Shown: positions 1 to 5,622 of the stretch, piece by piece
Layout of the letters: every line of letters begins with the position of its first letter
How positions within the stretch are numbered: the first letter of the stretch is position 1
Assembly: GCA_937901055.1 (NCBI GenBank)
Contig: CALCGO010000118.1
Coordinates: forward strand, 1 to 12,613
Length of the DNA: 12,613 nt
Direction: 5' to 3'
DNA from: an uncultured Rhodobacterales bacterium
GTDB taxonomy: Bacteria > Pseudomonadota > Alphaproteobacteria > Rhodobacterales > Rhodobacteraceae
Made by a program: the position numbers and the translations under genes
Notes under the pieces: model-generated
Database searches by the model: none
Seen by the model: only the letters and a program-made list of their open reading frames with translations
What the model was told of the DNA's origin: nothing

Positions 1-1
1 G

Positions 2-568
2 GTTGGCCCGATTTACGGTCAAGAGATCGGGTTGACTGCCGCTCAGATCGGTTCGTTTTTGGCAACCGTTCTGGTCGGTGGCGCCATCGCCCAGTTTCCG
101 GTTGGATGGCTGGCCGACAAGTACGACCGGCGTTGGGTTTTGATCGGGCTTTCGGTTGCTGGTGTCCTTGCCTGCGGAAGCCTCGTCGCCACAGACTCAA
201 ACAATCACACCCAGATATTCCTGATCGCTGCCCTGTTCGGGGCATCCATCTATCCGATCTTCTCGGTGTCCATGGCGCATGCGAACGATTTCGCCCATGC
301 CAGCAAAATGGTAGAGATTAACGCATCCTTAATGTTCCTTTACGGACTCGGCGCCATCTTCAGTCCGTTGATCGCCTCTGCTCTGATCGAAAATTTCGGC
401 CCTGCCGCACTTTTCGCATTTATCAGCATCGCGCATATATTCTTGGTTGTATTCGGCCTGCTGCGCATGTCCACCCGCCCAACCGAGGGTGAAAAAACCG
501 CGTATACTTATGTTCCGCGAACCTCGTTCACAGTTGCCAAATTGTTGAAGAGACCAAAATCCCGATAG
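2..568 (+). CDS. MFS transporter, YcaD-like, C-terminal part (5' truncated)
   Basis: This is the C-terminal 188 residues of a major facilitator superfamily transporter; the reading frame is open to the left edge, so the start lies outside the window. Five hydrophobic segments are visible, matching TM8-TM12. After the first of them comes a loop with GWLADKYDRR, the motif A repeat expected between TM8 and TM9. The stretch SIYPIFSVSMAHANDF followed by a YGLGAIFSPL segment resembles the YcaD-type branch of MFS proteins, whose substrates are mostly unknown. The protein sits in the inner membrane; a substrate cannot be inferred. It ends in a short basic tail. The gap to the cysteine synthase gene is 57 bp and carries a candidate -10 element, so the two genes are probably separate transcription units. 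Family is confident, subfamily is tentative. Confidence 0.85.
   Translation, partial: VGPIYGQEIGLTAAQIGSFLATVLVGGAIAQFPVGWLADKYDRRWVLIGLSVAGVLACGSLVATDSNNHTQIFLIAALFGASIYPIFSVSMAHANDFAHASKMVEINASLMFLYGLGAIFSPLIASALIENFGPAALFAFISIAHIFLVVFGLLRMSTRPTEGEKTAYTYVPRTSFTVAKLLKRPKSR
318..332. promoter_or_regulatory. TTAA-N7-TTAA box (CtrA-type) inside the MFS gene
   Basis: TTAA at 318-321 and TTAA at 329-332 are separated by exactly 7 bp (CGCATCC), matching the consensus of the alphaproteobacterial cell-cycle regulator CtrA. It is inside coding sequence, about 294 bp upstream of the cysteine synthase start, so function is uncertain. Confidence 0.25.
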
Positions 569-593
569 GTCTAGCCGTTCGTTGAAAACTTTG

Positions 594-599
594 TATAAT
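594..599 (+). promoter_or_regulatory. Candidate -10 element for the cysteine synthase operon
   Basis: A perfect TATAAT hexamer lies 26 bp upstream of the cysteine synthase start, which would give a leader of about 20 nt. No convincing -35 hexamer lies 16-18 bp upstream. A TTGAAA at 582-587 is too close (6 bp spacer) to serve as its partner. The promoter call therefore rests on the -10 match and its position alone. Confidence 0.4.
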
Positions 600-625
600 C
601 TGGCGAGTTAAGGGGAGTTTTCATA

Positions 626-1576
626 ATGCCGACACCGCCACGAGGCCAGATTTACGCTGACATAACGCAAACTATGGGCGGGACTCCGTTAGTGAACTTG
701 TCCCGCTTTGCGACTGAAATGGGTGTGAACACCGAAATTTGTGGAAAGCTAGAGTTTTTTAACCCGCTGGGTTCGGTAAAAGATCGTATCGGCGTTGGGA
801 TGGTCGATGCACTGGAAGCCTCGGGCGAACTGAAACCAGGTGGTACTTTGATTGAACCCACTAGTGGCAATACAGGTATCTCACTGGCCTTTGTATGCGC
901 CGCGCGCGGGTATAACCTGATCCTAACGATGCCGGAAACGATGTCCGTCGAACGCCGGAAAATGCTGGCGCTGCTTGGTGCCAAACTGGAATTAACCGAT
1001 GGTGCCAAAGGCATGAAAGGCGCAATTGATCGCGCTGAAGAAATGGCTAACGAGATTGACGGCGCCATTTTGCCCCAGCAATTCGAAAATGCTTCAAACC
1101 CGGATATTCACGAGGTCACCACAGCCGAAGAAATTTGGCAGGATACCGGCGGCAATGTCGATGTGTTCATTTCTGGCGTTGGTACTGGCGGCACGCTTAC
1201 GGGCGTCGGGCGAGTCCTGAGAGAACGCAACCCCGATGTTAAGGTGATCGCGGTGGAGCCTGAAGACAGTCCAGTTCTGTCCGGCGGCATCGCCGGACCA
1301 CATAAAATTCAAGGTATTGGGGCAGGTATTGTGCCTTCAGTGATGGACGTTGATTTGATCGACGAAATTATCACCATTGGCAACGAGACCTCGTTCGAAA
1401 TGGCGCGAATGCTGGCAACCCACGAAGGTATCCCCGTTGGTATTTCGTCCGGTGCTGCGTTGGCGGCGGCGGTTGAAATCAGTGAGCGCCCAGAAATGGC
1501 TGGCAAAAGAATCGTCGTGATCTTACCAAGTTTCGCCGAGCGATACTTGTCTACCTCGCTTTTCGACGGCCTCTAA
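626..1576 (+). CDS. cysK: Cysteine synthase (O-acetylserine sulfhydrylase), PLP-dependent
   Basis: This 316-residue cytoplasmic enzyme of the fold-type II PLP family most likely condenses O-acetylserine with sulfide to make cysteine. All family hallmarks are visible. GGTPLV at 18-23 opens the domain. NPLGSVKDR at 46-54 holds the Schiff-base lysine K52. PTSGNTG at 78-84 is the substrate-binding loop. GVGTGGT at 184-190 binds the PLP phosphate. GISSGA at 272-277 contacts the cofactor pyridine nitrogen. Near the C-terminus SFAERYLST replaces the usual DSGERYLST. The length is normal for CysK/CysM. The ATG start is supported by the Shine-Dalgarno AAGGGGAG at 610-617, 8 nt upstream. The next gene's ATG follows the TAA stop with no gap, so translation is probably coupled. 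CysM, or an enzyme using another sulfur donor such as a thiocarboxylated carrier protein, is the main alternative; CysK is the simplest reading. Confidence 0.9.
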   Translation: MPTPPRGQIYADITQTMGGTPLVNLSRFATEMGVNTEICGKLEFFNPLGSVKDRIGVGMVDALEASGELKPGGTLIEPTSGNTGISLAFVCAARGYNLILTMPETMSVERRKMLALLGAKLELTDGAKGMKGAIDRAEEMANEIDGAILPQQFENASNPDIHEVTTAEEIWQDTGGNVDVFISGVGTGGTLTGVGRVLRERNPDVKVIAVEPEDSPVLSGGIAGPHKIQGIGAGIVPSVMDVDLIDEIITIGNETSFEMARMLATHEGIPVGISSGAALAAAVEISERPEMAGKRIVVILPSFAERYLSTSLFDGL

Positions 1577-1882
1577 ATGCTGGATCGGCTTGCGTCCGGT
1601 GGATTGGTTACCGTTTTATTAATCACATTTCTGGCCTTGGGGTATGCCCGCGTGCTGAATGCGCCGCGTTGGGCGTACATTGGAATTGCTGCTTCGGCTG
1701 TTTTGGTAGTCATAGGCTCGCAATTCCTGCCAACAGAGAATATCTTCCGTATCAGAATCGCTGATAGTCTCGGGTTCGCTGGGCGGGTCTTGCTTTGGAC
1801 GTCTCCCGTAATTGGGTACGGACTATTGATCTGGTGGATACGTCGGAAAACACGTGCGCAGGAGGGAAAAGTTGAAAACTGA
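1577..1882 (+). CDS. Small membrane protein of unknown function
   Basis: I do not recognise a family for this 101-residue protein. It shows three hydrophobic segments at about residues 8-24, 32-50 and 68-88. The loop between the second and third carries FRIRIADSLGF, and the C-terminal tail is basic and polar (RRKTRAQEGK). A small three-helix inner-membrane protein is the likely product. The ATG directly follows the cysteine synthase stop codon. The gene end overlaps the preferred TTG start of the MoeB-like gene by 11 bp. This packing argues that it is real and co-translated with both neighbours, because a spurious frame would not be expected to fill the interval exactly. It may be coupled physically or functionally to sulfur metabolism, but nothing in the sequence proves it. 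Confidence 0.75.
   Translation: MLDRLASGGLVTVLLITFLALGYARVLNAPRWAYIGIAASAVLVVIGSQFLPTENIFRIRIADSLGFAGRVLLWTSPVIGYGLLIWWIRRKTRAQEGKVEN
1860..1865 (+). promoter_or_regulatory. Shine-Dalgarno deciding the TTG start of moeB
   Basis: AGGAGG lies 6 nt upstream of the TTG at 1872, inside the 3' end of the small membrane protein gene. It is a perfect anti-16S match at ideal spacing, and it outweighs the in-frame GTG at 1854, which has no comparable site. Confidence 0.75.
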
Positions 1883-2624
1883 CGAACTAGAACGCTATGC
1901 CCGCCACATCGTTTTGCGCGAAATCGGTGGTACCGGTCAGCAGAAACTTCGTAACGCACGAGTGCTGGTTATTGGCGCGGGTGGACTTGGGTCTCCGGTA
2001 TTGATGTATCTCGCGGCGGCGGGGGTAGGGGTTATGGGTGTAGTCGATGATGACATCGTCAGTTTGTCCAACCTTCAGCGACAGGTTCTGCACTCCACTG
2101 AAAGCGTCGGGATGCCAAAGGTCACGTCGGCAGTCGAGGCGATTGCCCGCATTAACCCTCACGTGACTATCGAACCACATCAGATCCGTATTACCGCCGA
2201 GAACGCCGTTGATATTGTTACGAATTACGATCTGGTTATGGACGGATCAGACAACTTCGACACGCGTTATTTGATTAACGAAGTCTGTGTAAACCTTAAC
2301 AAACCACTAATTTCCGCCGCCATGAGCCAGTGGGAGGGGCAAATTAGCCTTTACGACCCGACAAATGGCGGCCCGTGTTATGCCTGCGTATTTCCTCAAC
2401 GGCCCGCGGATGGTTTAGCACCGTCCTGTGCCGAAGCAGGCGTAATGGGTGCATTGGCCGGAGTGATGGGGTCAATGATGGCGGGCGAGGCGATAAAAAA
2501 CATCACAGGAGCAGGCGAAGGCTTGCGCGGTCAAATGTTAATCTTTGATGCACTTTATGGCGAGACCCGCAAATTCAAACTGACTGCCAACACAGATTGT
2601 CCAATTTGCAGTCACCTTTCTTGA
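1872..2624 (+). CDS. moeB: MoeB/ThiF/HesA-type sulfur-carrier adenylyltransferase
   Basis: An E1-like enzyme that adenylates the C-terminal glycine of a small sulfur-carrier protein (MoaD or ThiS type) before sulfur transfer, for molybdopterin or thiamine synthesis. From the preferred start it has 250 residues. Visible motifs are the nucleotide-binding GAGGLG at 35-40, NLQRQ with R70, K83 in MPKV, and GSDN with D127. C186 lies in SCAEAGVMG. Two zinc-binding pairs, CYAC (C169, C172) and CPIC (C243, C246), are complete. There is no C-terminal rhodanese domain, so it is the short bacterial form. The start is taken as TTG at 1872 because a perfect AGGAGG lies at 1860-1865, 6 nt upstream, and the product then begins MKTDELERYARHI, the usual family N-terminus. 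A GTG at 1854 would place the Shine-Dalgarno inside the gene. MoeB versus ThiF cannot be settled from sequence alone. Confidence 0.88.
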   Translation: MKTDELERYARHIVLREIGGTGQQKLRNARVLVIGAGGLGSPVLMYLAAAGVGVMGVVDDDIVSLSNLQRQVLHSTESVGMPKVTSAVEAIARINPHVTIEPHQIRITAENAVDIVTNYDLVMDGSDNFDTRYLINEVCVNLNKPLISAAMSQWEGQISLYDPTNGGPCYACVFPQRPADGLAPSCAEAGVMGALAGVMGSMMAGEAIKNITGAGEGLRGQMLIFDALYGETRKFKLTANTDCPICSHLS

Positions 2625-2696
2625 TATTCATCAATGCAAACTATTCATTAATCGCTACCTTTTCTTTTCTTGCCAAAAAGTTAAGGAGTGCGTCAC

Positions 2697-3878
2697 GTGT
2701 CCCCTCAAGCCCAGTTCGATATAATCATCATAGGTGCAGGCCCCGCCGGCCTTAGTTTCGCGCGGAGTCTTTCGGACACCGGCCTTCAGATTGTCTTGCT
2801 GGAACGTCATGCTGAAAGCACGTTAGCGAACCCACCCGAAGATGGCCGCGATATTGCGTTAACGCATTCTTCTGAAAAGATAATGCGGGACTTGGGGATG
2901 TGGGACCATATTCCCGAAACAGAGATCGGGACCATCCGGGATGCCAAAGTAGTTAACGGCAAATCCCCTTACGCGCTGCATTTTGCCAGCGAGAATACTG
3001 ACAGGGATTATCTGGGGCACATCATTCCCAACCACATCATCCGGCAGGCTGCCTATAATGTGGTCAAGGATTTACCAAACGTTACTATTCTTACCGAAGC
3101 GGAAGTCGTGGGTGTCGAAACCAACACGACAGCGGGCAAGGTAACGCTGAAAGACGGCACTGAGTTAGGTGCGCCTTTGGTGATTTCTGCCGATAGTCGG
3201 TTTTCCGAAACCCGTCGCAAGATGGGAATTTCTGCCTCGATGACGGATTTCGGACGTGTGGTGATTGTTTGCGAAATGGAACACACGATCTCGCATAACG
3301 ATACTGCGTCTGAGTGCTTTCATTATGATCAAACCCTCGCGATCCTGCCGATGCACGGAAACAAATCTTCGGTCGTGGTGACTTTGGCGACGGATAAGGC
3401 CGATGCCGTGATGAATATGCCACCGGAGGCATTTGCTGCCGATATTCAAAGGCGATTTGATGGGCAGTTAGGGAATATGAAGCTGGTTTCAGAACGACAC
3501 CCGTACCCATTGGTCGGGGTTTTCGCCAGCCAGTTCGTCAAAACGCGGTTTGCTGTGGTTGGGGATGCGGCTGTGGGAATGCATCCGGTTACAGCGCATG
3601 GATTTAACCTTGGCTTAACAGGTGCCACCATCCTCGCGGCAGAAATTCGCAGTGCGCTCGAAGGTGGATTTGATATCGGGGCGTCATGGGTCTTAAAGAA
3701 TTATGAATCCAAGCATCGCCGTATTGCACGTCCATTATACTTGGGGACAAACGCGCTGGTTCGGCTGTACACGGACACGACTGTTCCGGGCCGAATGCTA
3801 CGGCGGGCTGCTTTACGTGTTGGCAATATCTTACCGCCGGTCAAACAAATGATTACCCGTCAGTTAACGCAAATCTAG
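2697..3878 (+). CDS. UbiH/UbiM-type FAD-dependent aromatic hydroxylase, probably ubiquinone biosynthesis
   Basis: A 393-residue flavoprotein monooxygenase of the UbiH/COQ6 family. GAGPAG at 13-18 binds the ADP part of FAD. DGRDIALTHSS at 49-59 is the second conserved block of ubiquinone hydroxylases. ADSRFSETR at 165-173 matches the ADG-x-S-x-x-R region. GDAAVGMHPVTAHGFN at 289-304 is the second FAD-binding motif. HPVTAHGFN instead of the more common HP-x-x-GQG-x-N resembles, from memory, the UbiM subgroup that hydroxylates the quinone ring. That subgroup call is tentative; geranylgeranyl-reductase-like or other quinone hydroxylases are alternatives. The start is GTG at 2697, because AAGGAG at 2683-2688 lies 8 nt upstream; an in-frame GTG at 2688 overlaps that site and is rejected. 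A 72-bp gap separates it from moeB. Its stop lies 3 bp from the end of the opposing dehydrogenase gene. Confidence 0.82.
   Translation: MSPQAQFDIIIIGAGPAGLSFARSLSDTGLQIVLLERHAESTLANPPEDGRDIALTHSSEKIMRDLGMWDHIPETEIGTIRDAKVVNGKSPYALHFASENTDRDYLGHIIPNHIIRQAAYNVVKDLPNVTILTEAEVVGVETNTTAGKVTLKDGTELGAPLVISADSRFSETRRKMGISASMTDFGRVVIVCEMEHTISHNDTASECFHYDQTLAILPMHGNKSSVVVTLATDKADAVMNMPPEAFAADIQRRFDGQLGNMKLVSERHPYPLVGVFASQFVKTRFAVVGDAAVGMHPVTAHGFNLGLTGATILAAEIRSALEGGFDIGASWVLKNYESKHRRIARPLYLGTNALVRLYTDTTVPGRMLRRAALRVGNILPPVKQMITRQLTQI
3604..3618. promoter_or_regulatory. TTAA-N7-TTAA box (CtrA-type) inside the FAD hydroxylase gene
   Basis: TTAA-CCTTGGC-TTAA matches the CtrA half-site spacing. It lies in the FNLGLTG-coding part of the gene. 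Its spacer is nearly identical to that of the box at 4031-4045. Confidence 0.25.
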
Positions 3879-3885
3879 GCGTTAA
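3864..3885. terminator. Inverted repeat over the two converging stop codons
   Basis: TTAACGC at 3864-3870 and GCGTTAA at 3879-3885 form perfect 7-bp arms around the 8-nt loop AAATCTAG. The loop contains the TAG stop of the monooxygenase and the right arm contains the stop of the minus-strand dehydrogenase. No T-run follows on either strand, so it is not a standard intrinsic terminator. It may be a weak bidirectional transcription end or mRNA 3' stabiliser, or it may be chance. Confidence 0.35.
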
Positions 3886-4868
3886 AGCATACTCGGCACG
3901 ACTTGATCCGGTGGGCGATGTCCGTCGGCGAAGGTTTTGATGTTGATGATAACCTTTTCGCCCATCTCGATCCGGCCCTCGACGGTTGCAGAACCCATGT
4001 GGGGCAACAGCAAAACGTTGTCCAAACCCTTTAACCTTGGGTTAATATCATTGCCGTGCTCGAAAACATCGAGGCCGGCGCCCGCCAGTTCGCCCGCACG
4101 TAACATACGGGTCAGGGCGTTTTCATCGACGATTTCGCCGCGTGCGGTGTTGATGATAAAGGCGCTGGGTTTCATTAACTTCAAGCGACGTGCATTCAGC
4201 AGGTGGAACGTGCCGGGCGTATGCGGGCAGTGAATCGACAGGATATCAACCCGCGCCAACATTTGATCGAGGCTTTCCCAGTACGTCGCCTCTAACGCAG
4301 CTTCGGTGTCGAGATGCAAACGGCGGCGGTTGTGGTAATGGACCTGAAGGCCGAACGCTTTGGCGCGCGCAGCCACGGCTTGACCAATTCGCCCCATTCC
4401 CAGAATACCAAGTCGTTTGCCGCCAATCCGGTGACCCATCAACGCAGTGGGCGACCAGCCCTGCCAATCGCCTTGCTGCATCAGCATTGTGCCTTCGCGA
4501 AGACGGCGTGGTACAGCTAGAATCATCGCCATTGTCATATCGGCGGTATCATCGGTTAAAACGCCCGGGGTGTTTGAAACCATAATCCCGCGTTGAAGTG
4601 CCGTTTGCACATCAATGTGATCAAACCCGGCGCCATAATTGGCAATTAGACGCAGGTTGTCGCCAGCGTGGGCAAGCATCTTTTGGTCAACAGTATCGCC
4701 AAGCGTCGGCACCAGAATGTCGGCGCGGCTGATCGCATCGGCCAAGGTATCGGCGTCCATCTTTTCGTCTGTCTCGTTCAGCTCCACGTCGAAAAGTTCG
4801 CGCATGCGGGTTTCGACTGGTTCGGGCAGGCGACGTGTTACGATGACCTTAAGGGGGGTGTTTGTCAT
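3882..4868 (-). CDS. D-2-hydroxyacid dehydrogenase (glyoxylate/hydroxypyruvate reductase-like)
   Basis: A 328-residue NAD(P)-dependent dehydrogenase of the D-isomer-specific 2-hydroxyacid family, similar to D-glycerate dehydrogenase and glyoxylate reductase, acting in the cytoplasm. NYGAGFDHID at 77-86 lies in the substrate-binding domain. GILGMGRIGQA at 154-164 is the dinucleotide-binding loop, and HNRRR at 179-183 follows the second strand, which suggests NADP preference. The catalytic arginine R243 is in NTARGE and the catalytic histidine H290 is in LLPHMGSAT. The glutamate normally found in the DVF-E-x-EP motif is replaced: the sequence reads DVFEHGND, with glycine at 272. E270 remains nearby. 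The substrate is therefore uncertain and activity may be altered. The gene diverges from the SH3-domain protein gene across 114 bp and converges on the FAD hydroxylase gene. Confidence 0.85.
   Translation of the reverse strand: MTNTPLKVIVTRRLPEPVETRMRELFDVELNETDEKMDADTLADAISRADILVPTLGDTVDQKMLAHAGDNLRLIANYGAGFDHIDVQTALQRGIMVSNTPGVLTDDTADMTMAMILAVPRRLREGTMLMQQGDWQGWSPTALMGHRIGGKRLGILGMGRIGQAVAARAKAFGLQVHYHNRRRLHLDTEAALEATYWESLDQMLARVDILSIHCPHTPGTFHLLNARRLKLMKPSAFIINTARGEIVDENALTRMLRAGELAGAGLDVFEHGNDINPRLKGLDNVLLLPHMGSATVEGRIEMGEKVIINIKTFADGHRPPDQVVPSML
4031..4045. promoter_or_regulatory. TTAA-N7-TTAA box (CtrA-type) inside the dehydrogenase gene
   Basis: TTAA-CCTTGGG-TTAA is also a near-perfect palindrome (TTAACC-TTG-GGTTAA). 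It lies on the other side of the convergence point from the box at 3604-3618 and differs from it at one base over 16 positions. It overlaps codons for NPRLK, so it may only reflect coding constraint. Confidence 0.25.
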
Positions 4869-4933
4869 ATTGCTTTAGCGTCCTCGGGTTGAAAACTTTG
4901 TTCTAACATGGCAGCAAAGGAACGGCGGGGGAA

Positions 4934-4947
4934 TGGCAAAAATGCCA
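4934..4947. promoter_or_regulatory. Small inverted repeat in the divergent intergenic region
   Basis: TGGCA-AAAA-TGCCA is a perfect 5-bp inverted repeat inside the 114-bp gap (4869-4982) between the dehydrogenase and SH3-protein genes. Its position fits an operator for a dimeric regulator shared by divergent promoters. I cannot assign clear -35 and -10 pairs in this gap, so the role is speculative. Confidence 0.25.
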
Positions 4948-4982
4948 AACCACGTGATACAGGCTAATTACAGGCGTATATT

Positions 4983-5513
4983 ATGTTTAAACCTATGCGA
5001 CATATGTTGCGAGCTATCGCCGTTCTGGTGATTTCCTTTGGTGTTGGTGCGCCGCTTGTCAGCGCACAGCAAACATCCGACGCAGCACGCGGCGCTGTAA
5101 CCAACTTGCCGCTACCTCGTTTCGTCAGCCTAAAGGGTGTGAAAGCCAATGTCCGGCGCGGACCGAGTCAATCGCACCGCATTGATTGGGTGTTGATGCA
5201 TCGGGGCACCCCTTTGCAGATCACCGCCGAGTTCGAACACTGGCGACGTGTCAGGGATCAAGACAATGTCGGGGGGTGGATACATTATTCGCTGCTTAGC
5301 GGTCACCGAACGGTCGTAATTCAGGGTCAACGCATTCCACTGCATGCGGAACCCATCGAAGGTTCGCGTACAATAGCGTTGGCGGAAAAGGGTGTGATTG
5401 CATCGGTTGGCGCCTGCGAGCTAGAATGGTGCGAGATTGAAACAGACGGCTTCAAAGGCTGGGTTGTGAAGTCAGAGATTTGGGGCGTGGGGCAGGCGGA
5501 AATCCGCGAGTAG
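4983..5513 (+). CDS. Exported SH3-domain protein
   Basis: A 176-residue exported protein. Residues 1-28 form a signal peptide: basic start, hydrophobic core around AIAVLVISFGVGAPLV, and a VSA|QQ cleavage site. The mature part carries bacterial SH3-like repeats. The first, about residues 47-108, contains the hallmark ANVRRGPS at 55-62 and GGWIH at 98-101. The second, about 115-167, is more diverged and contains FKGWVV. Two cysteines (C145, C150) could form a disulfide in the periplasm. Such domains usually bind peptidoglycan or mediate envelope contacts, but no specific role can be assigned. The ATG at 4983 has only a weak Shine-Dalgarno (AGG about 8 nt upstream); in-frame ATG codons at 4995 and 5004 are possible but would shorten the basic part of the signal peptide. 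It is divergent from the 2-hydroxyacid dehydrogenase, an arrangement I recall from other Rhodobacterales. Confidence 0.8.
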   Translation: MFKPMRHMLRAIAVLVISFGVGAPLVSAQQTSDAARGAVTNLPLPRFVSLKGVKANVRRGPSQSHRIDWVLMHRGTPLQITAEFEHWRRVRDQDNVGGWIHYSLLSGHRTVVIQGQRIPLHAEPIEGSRTIALAEKGVIASVGACELEWCEIETDGFKGWVVKSEIWGVGQAEIRE

Positions 5514-5622
5514 TTGCCGACGCGGTCATCCATGCTTATCTATTCAACCGTTACGCTATTGCTCGCTATTCCCGGCGCGGGTAAACTTCGCGCAGATTCT
5601 ATCATTGTTGGAGATTATTGTT

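Noticed and set aside
582..599. TTGAAA plus TATAAT as a full sigma-70 promoter
   Set aside because: The spacer is only 6 bp; only the -10 was kept as a candidate.
652..1068. 138-codon minus-strand open frame opposite the cysteine synthase gene
   Set aside because: Low-complexity serine/proline-rich translation, no family motifs, lies entirely over a confident gene.
1573..1959. 128-codon minus-strand open frame over the small membrane protein gene
   Set aside because: Considered as an alternative to the + strand gene, but the + frame has hydrophobic helices and exact coupling to both neighbours, while this frame has no motif.
2688..2696. GTG at 2688 as start of the FAD hydroxylase
   Set aside because: It overlaps the Shine-Dalgarno AAGGAG; GTG 2697 has the right spacing.
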